From NCBI RefSeq assembly GCF_000834655.1, contig NZ_JXQQ01000098.1, positions 1 through 46,436 of the forward strand: a DNA stretch of 46,436 bases. Reading direction: 5' to 3'. The DNA is from Variovorax paradoxus. GTDB taxonomy: Bacteria > Pseudomonadota > Gammaproteobacteria > Burkholderiales > Burkholderiaceae_C. Below the pieces are notes generated by a model. It did no database searches. It worked only from the letters and a program-made list of their open reading frames with translations, and had not been told where the DNA came from. The translations under genes were made by a program, and so were the position numbers. This document shows, one piece after another, positions 44,646 through 46,436 of the stretch (position 1 is the stretch's first letter; the number at the start of each line of letters is the position of its first letter).

Positions 44646-45608
44646 ATGGGTGAATTCGACCTGATCGCACGCTATTTCAAGCGCCCCGCCAAGCGCTCCC
44701 CGCTCGGCGTGGGCGACGACTGCGCATTGCTCGCGCCCGCGCCGGGCATGCAGCTCGCCGTGTCCTCCGACATGCTCGTCGAAGGCCGGCACTTTCTCTC
44801 GACCGTCGAGCCTGCGCGGCTGGGCCACAAGGCGCTGGCGGTGAACCTCAGCGACCTCGCGGCGTGCGGCGCCAGGCCATTGGCCTTCACGCTCGCGCTC
44901 GCATTGCCCGGCGTGGACGAGCACTGGCTCGAAGGCTTCTCGCGCGGTCTCTTCGCGCTCGCGGACGAACACGGCTGCGAACTCGTCGGCGGCGACACCA
45001 CGCGCGGCCCGCTCAACATCTGCATCACGGTGTTCGGCGAAGTGCCGGCCGGCGCGGCGCTGCTGAGATCGGGCGCGCGGGCAGGCGACGACATCTGGGT
45101 GAGCGGCACGCTCGGCGATGCGCGGCTTGCGCTGGAGGTCTTTCGCGGCACGGTCGCGCTGCCCGCCGACGTGTTCGCAGAGGCCCGCCTGCGCATGGAG
45201 CAACCGTCGCCGCGCGTAGCGCTGGGGCAGGCGCTGCGCGGCATCGCGTCGTCGGCGGTGGATGTGAGCGATGGCCTGGTCGGCGACCTGGGACACATCC
45301 TCGCATCGAGCAACGTGGGTGCCACGCTCGACGTCGATGCGGCCGTGAGCACGGTCGCAGCTGCCGGCACGACGGGCCTGGGTACCGAGATGCTGCGCAC
45401 CTGCGCGTTGTCAGGTGGCGACGACTACGAACTCGTTTTCACCGCGCCGCCGTCGGCGCGCGCCGCGGTCGAACAGGCCGGCAAGGACAGCGCCACGCGC
45501 GTGACGCGCATCGGCCGCATCGAGGCCGAAGCAGGCCTTCGCATCGTGGACGCGGGCGGCGCGCCGGTGGCCCAGCGCTTCGGGTCGTTCGACCACTTCG
45601 CCGCCTGA
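44646..45608 (+). CDS. thiL: Thiamine-monophosphate kinase
   Basis: A 320-residue enzyme that phosphorylates thiamine monophosphate to thiamine diphosphate, the last step of the cofactor pathway. Motifs: SPLGVGDDCALL, LAVSSDMLVEGRHF, HKALAVNLSDLAACGARP, ELVGGDTTRGP (ATP and metal site), SAVDVSDGLVGDLGHIL and LSGGDDYELVF. Length is normal. No ribosome site is obvious before the ATG. The pgpA gene that often follows thiL is not here; a lipoprotein gene faces it instead, with the two stop codons back to back (tgatca). Confidence 0.97.
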   Translation: MGEFDLIARYFKRPAKRSPLGVGDDCALLAPAPGMQLAVSSDMLVEGRHFLSTVEPARLGHKALAVNLSDLAACGARPLAFTLALALPGVDEHWLEGFSRGLFALADEHGCELVGGDTTRGPLNICITVFGEVPAGAALLRSGARAGDDIWVSGTLGDARLALEVFRGTVALPADVFAEARLRMEQPSPRVALGQALRGIASSAVDVSDGLVGDLGHILASSNVGATLDVDAAVSTVAAAGTTGLGTEMLRTCALSGGDDYELVFTAPPSARAAVEQAGKDSATRVTRIGRIEAEAGLRIVDAGGAPVAQRFGSFDHFAA

Positions 45609-46319
45609 TCAGCTCCCGCGCACCATCGCCTGCATCTTGCGCTGGGCGGCGTTGATCGCGGCCGACTGGCCATTGAGGTTCTGCAGCATCTTGTTGAGCT
45701 CGGCCTGCACGGCCGGATCGGTCACGGTGACCGAGGCGCCCGAGATCTGGATCTTCGACTTGTTCTGCTGCAGGAAGTCGCCCACGGCCAGCGCGCCGTC
45801 GAAGGTCGTGTCCAGCGCGGGGAACACTTCCTTGAAAGTGGCGGCGGGCGCCGAGACGGTCTTCTCGTAGGCCTTGTCGTAGACCTGCTTCAGGTCGTCG
45901 GGTTGCTTGAGCTGCGCGCGCGCCGCATCGGCCTTGGCCAGCTGCTGGTCGAGCGCGGTGCGCAGGCCGGCCAGGCCTTCCTTCGCGGCCTTCAGGTCGT
46001 CGCGGCGCGTGGCCAGGTCGCCGATGGAGCGCAGCGCGCCCTTGGCCATGACGTCGCCCATCGGCTGGCTCACCGACTTGTTCATGCCTTCGTTGAAATC
46101 GGTGATCACCGCGTAGTGCTGCGCGTAGTCGCCGAACGATTTCTTCTGCTCCTCGCTCGGCGACGGCACGCGAAGGCCGGGCTTGTCGAGCACGCGGGTC
46201 TGCAGGAACTCGATGAACGCGGTGCGCTGCTCGGCCTCCTTGTTGCCGCAGGCCGCGAGCACGAGGCTGAAGGCCAGGACGAGCGACAGGGCGCCCATGC
46301 GTTGAATGAAGGTTCTCAT
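45609..46319 (-). CDS. DUF3053-family lipoprotein
   Basis: A 236-residue lipoprotein: signal peptide with lipobox LVLAAC, then a mostly helical, charged body (ATRRDDLKAAKEGLAGLRTAL, QLAKADAARAQLKQPDDLKQ) typical of the DUF3053/YiaF family. FIEFLQTRVLDKPGLRVPSP near the N-terminus is the conserved segment I recognise. No function is known for the family. It converges with thiL without any gap. Confidence 0.9.
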   Translation of the reverse strand: MRTFIQRMGALSLVLAFSLVLAACGNKEAEQRTAFIEFLQTRVLDKPGLRVPSPSEEQKKSFGDYAQHYAVITDFNEGMNKSVSQPMGDVMAKGALRSIGDLATRRDDLKAAKEGLAGLRTALDQQLAKADAARAQLKQPDDLKQVYDKAYEKTVSAPAATFKEVFPALDTTFDGALAVGDFLQQNKSKIQISGASVTVTDPAVQAELNKMLQNLNGQSAAINAAQRKMQAMVRGS

Positions 46320-46355
46320 GGGACGGGCCCTCCCCGGTTTGTGTGGATCGAAAAA

Positions 46356-46436
46356 TTATAGAGAGCGCTTGATCGCATCGATCAGCGCACGCGCCGCGAC
46401 CGACAGCGAATGGCCGCGCTTGGTGACCACCGAGAT
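46356..46436 (-). CDS. C-terminal end of a probable LysR-type regulator (cut by window edge)
   Basis: Only the last 26 codons and the TAA stop are inside the window: ISVVTKRGHSLSVAARALID followed by AIKRSL. The pattern (a strand ending in 'TKRGHSLS' followed by an amphipathic helix of small residues) fits the end of a LysR effector domain, but so short a piece cannot settle the family. The gene lies upstream of the DUF3053 lipoprotein on the same strand, 36 bases away. Confidence 0.55.
   Translation of the reverse strand: MSVVTKRGHSLSVAARALIDAIKRSL

Overview
The window is about 46 kb of GC-rich, densely coded chromosomal DNA. Gene content (type VI secretion with an OmpA-fused TssL, PhnD-like binding proteins beside hybrid histidine kinases, a Ku/LigD pair, HPII catalase, ApaG, a 'gcr'-type membrane protein, DUF3053 lipoprotein) and several dispersed palindromic repeats point to a betaproteobacterium of the Comamonadaceae, most like Variovorax. 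That placement is inference from gene families and repeat words; there is no rRNA gene here to prove it. I see no tRNA, CRISPR array, prophage or insertion sequence.

Left part (1-17 kb). Bases 1-638 hold no convincing gene: a large imperfect palindrome with REP-like hairpins, then a hairpin-rich repeat. Next comes the end of a type VI secretion cluster on the minus strand (tssK-tssL-tssM-tagF, start/stop overlaps between the last three). It is followed by a sensory block: two tandem PhnD-like periplasmic binding proteins (minus), divergent from a hybrid histidine kinase, a third binding protein of the ABC_sub_bind type, and a second hybrid kinase. No permease, ATPase or output regulator is present, so the binding proteins look like sensors rather than transporter parts. 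A GlxA-type regulator and a divergent isochorismatase-like hydrolase close this section.

Middle part (17-30 kb). A secreted-protein region on the minus strand: a three-gene operon of a signal-peptide-bearing TPR-CHAT protease, a TpsB outer-membrane transporter and an 1,796-residue TpsA haemagglutinin-like exoprotein ending in an MBG-like domain. Upstream of it lies a lipoprotein nuclease of the ExeM/NucH type with its own terminator. The combination of an exported caspase-like (CHAT) protein with a two-partner secretion pair is the most interesting system in the window.

Right part (30-46 kb). Stress and repair genes: HPII catalase preceded by a 50-codon membrane-peptide gene with a strong ribosome site, a transglutaminase-like protein, LigD and Ku (bacterial end joining). 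Then come an aspartoacylase-like zinc hydrolase, a small hydrophilic protein, rpe and apaG. A tightly overlapping trio follows (a 'gcr' multi-pass membrane protein, a Kef-like antiporter membrane domain and a GCS2/YbdK-type ligase), then thiL, a DUF3053 lipoprotein and the last 26 codons of a probable LysR regulator cut by the window edge.
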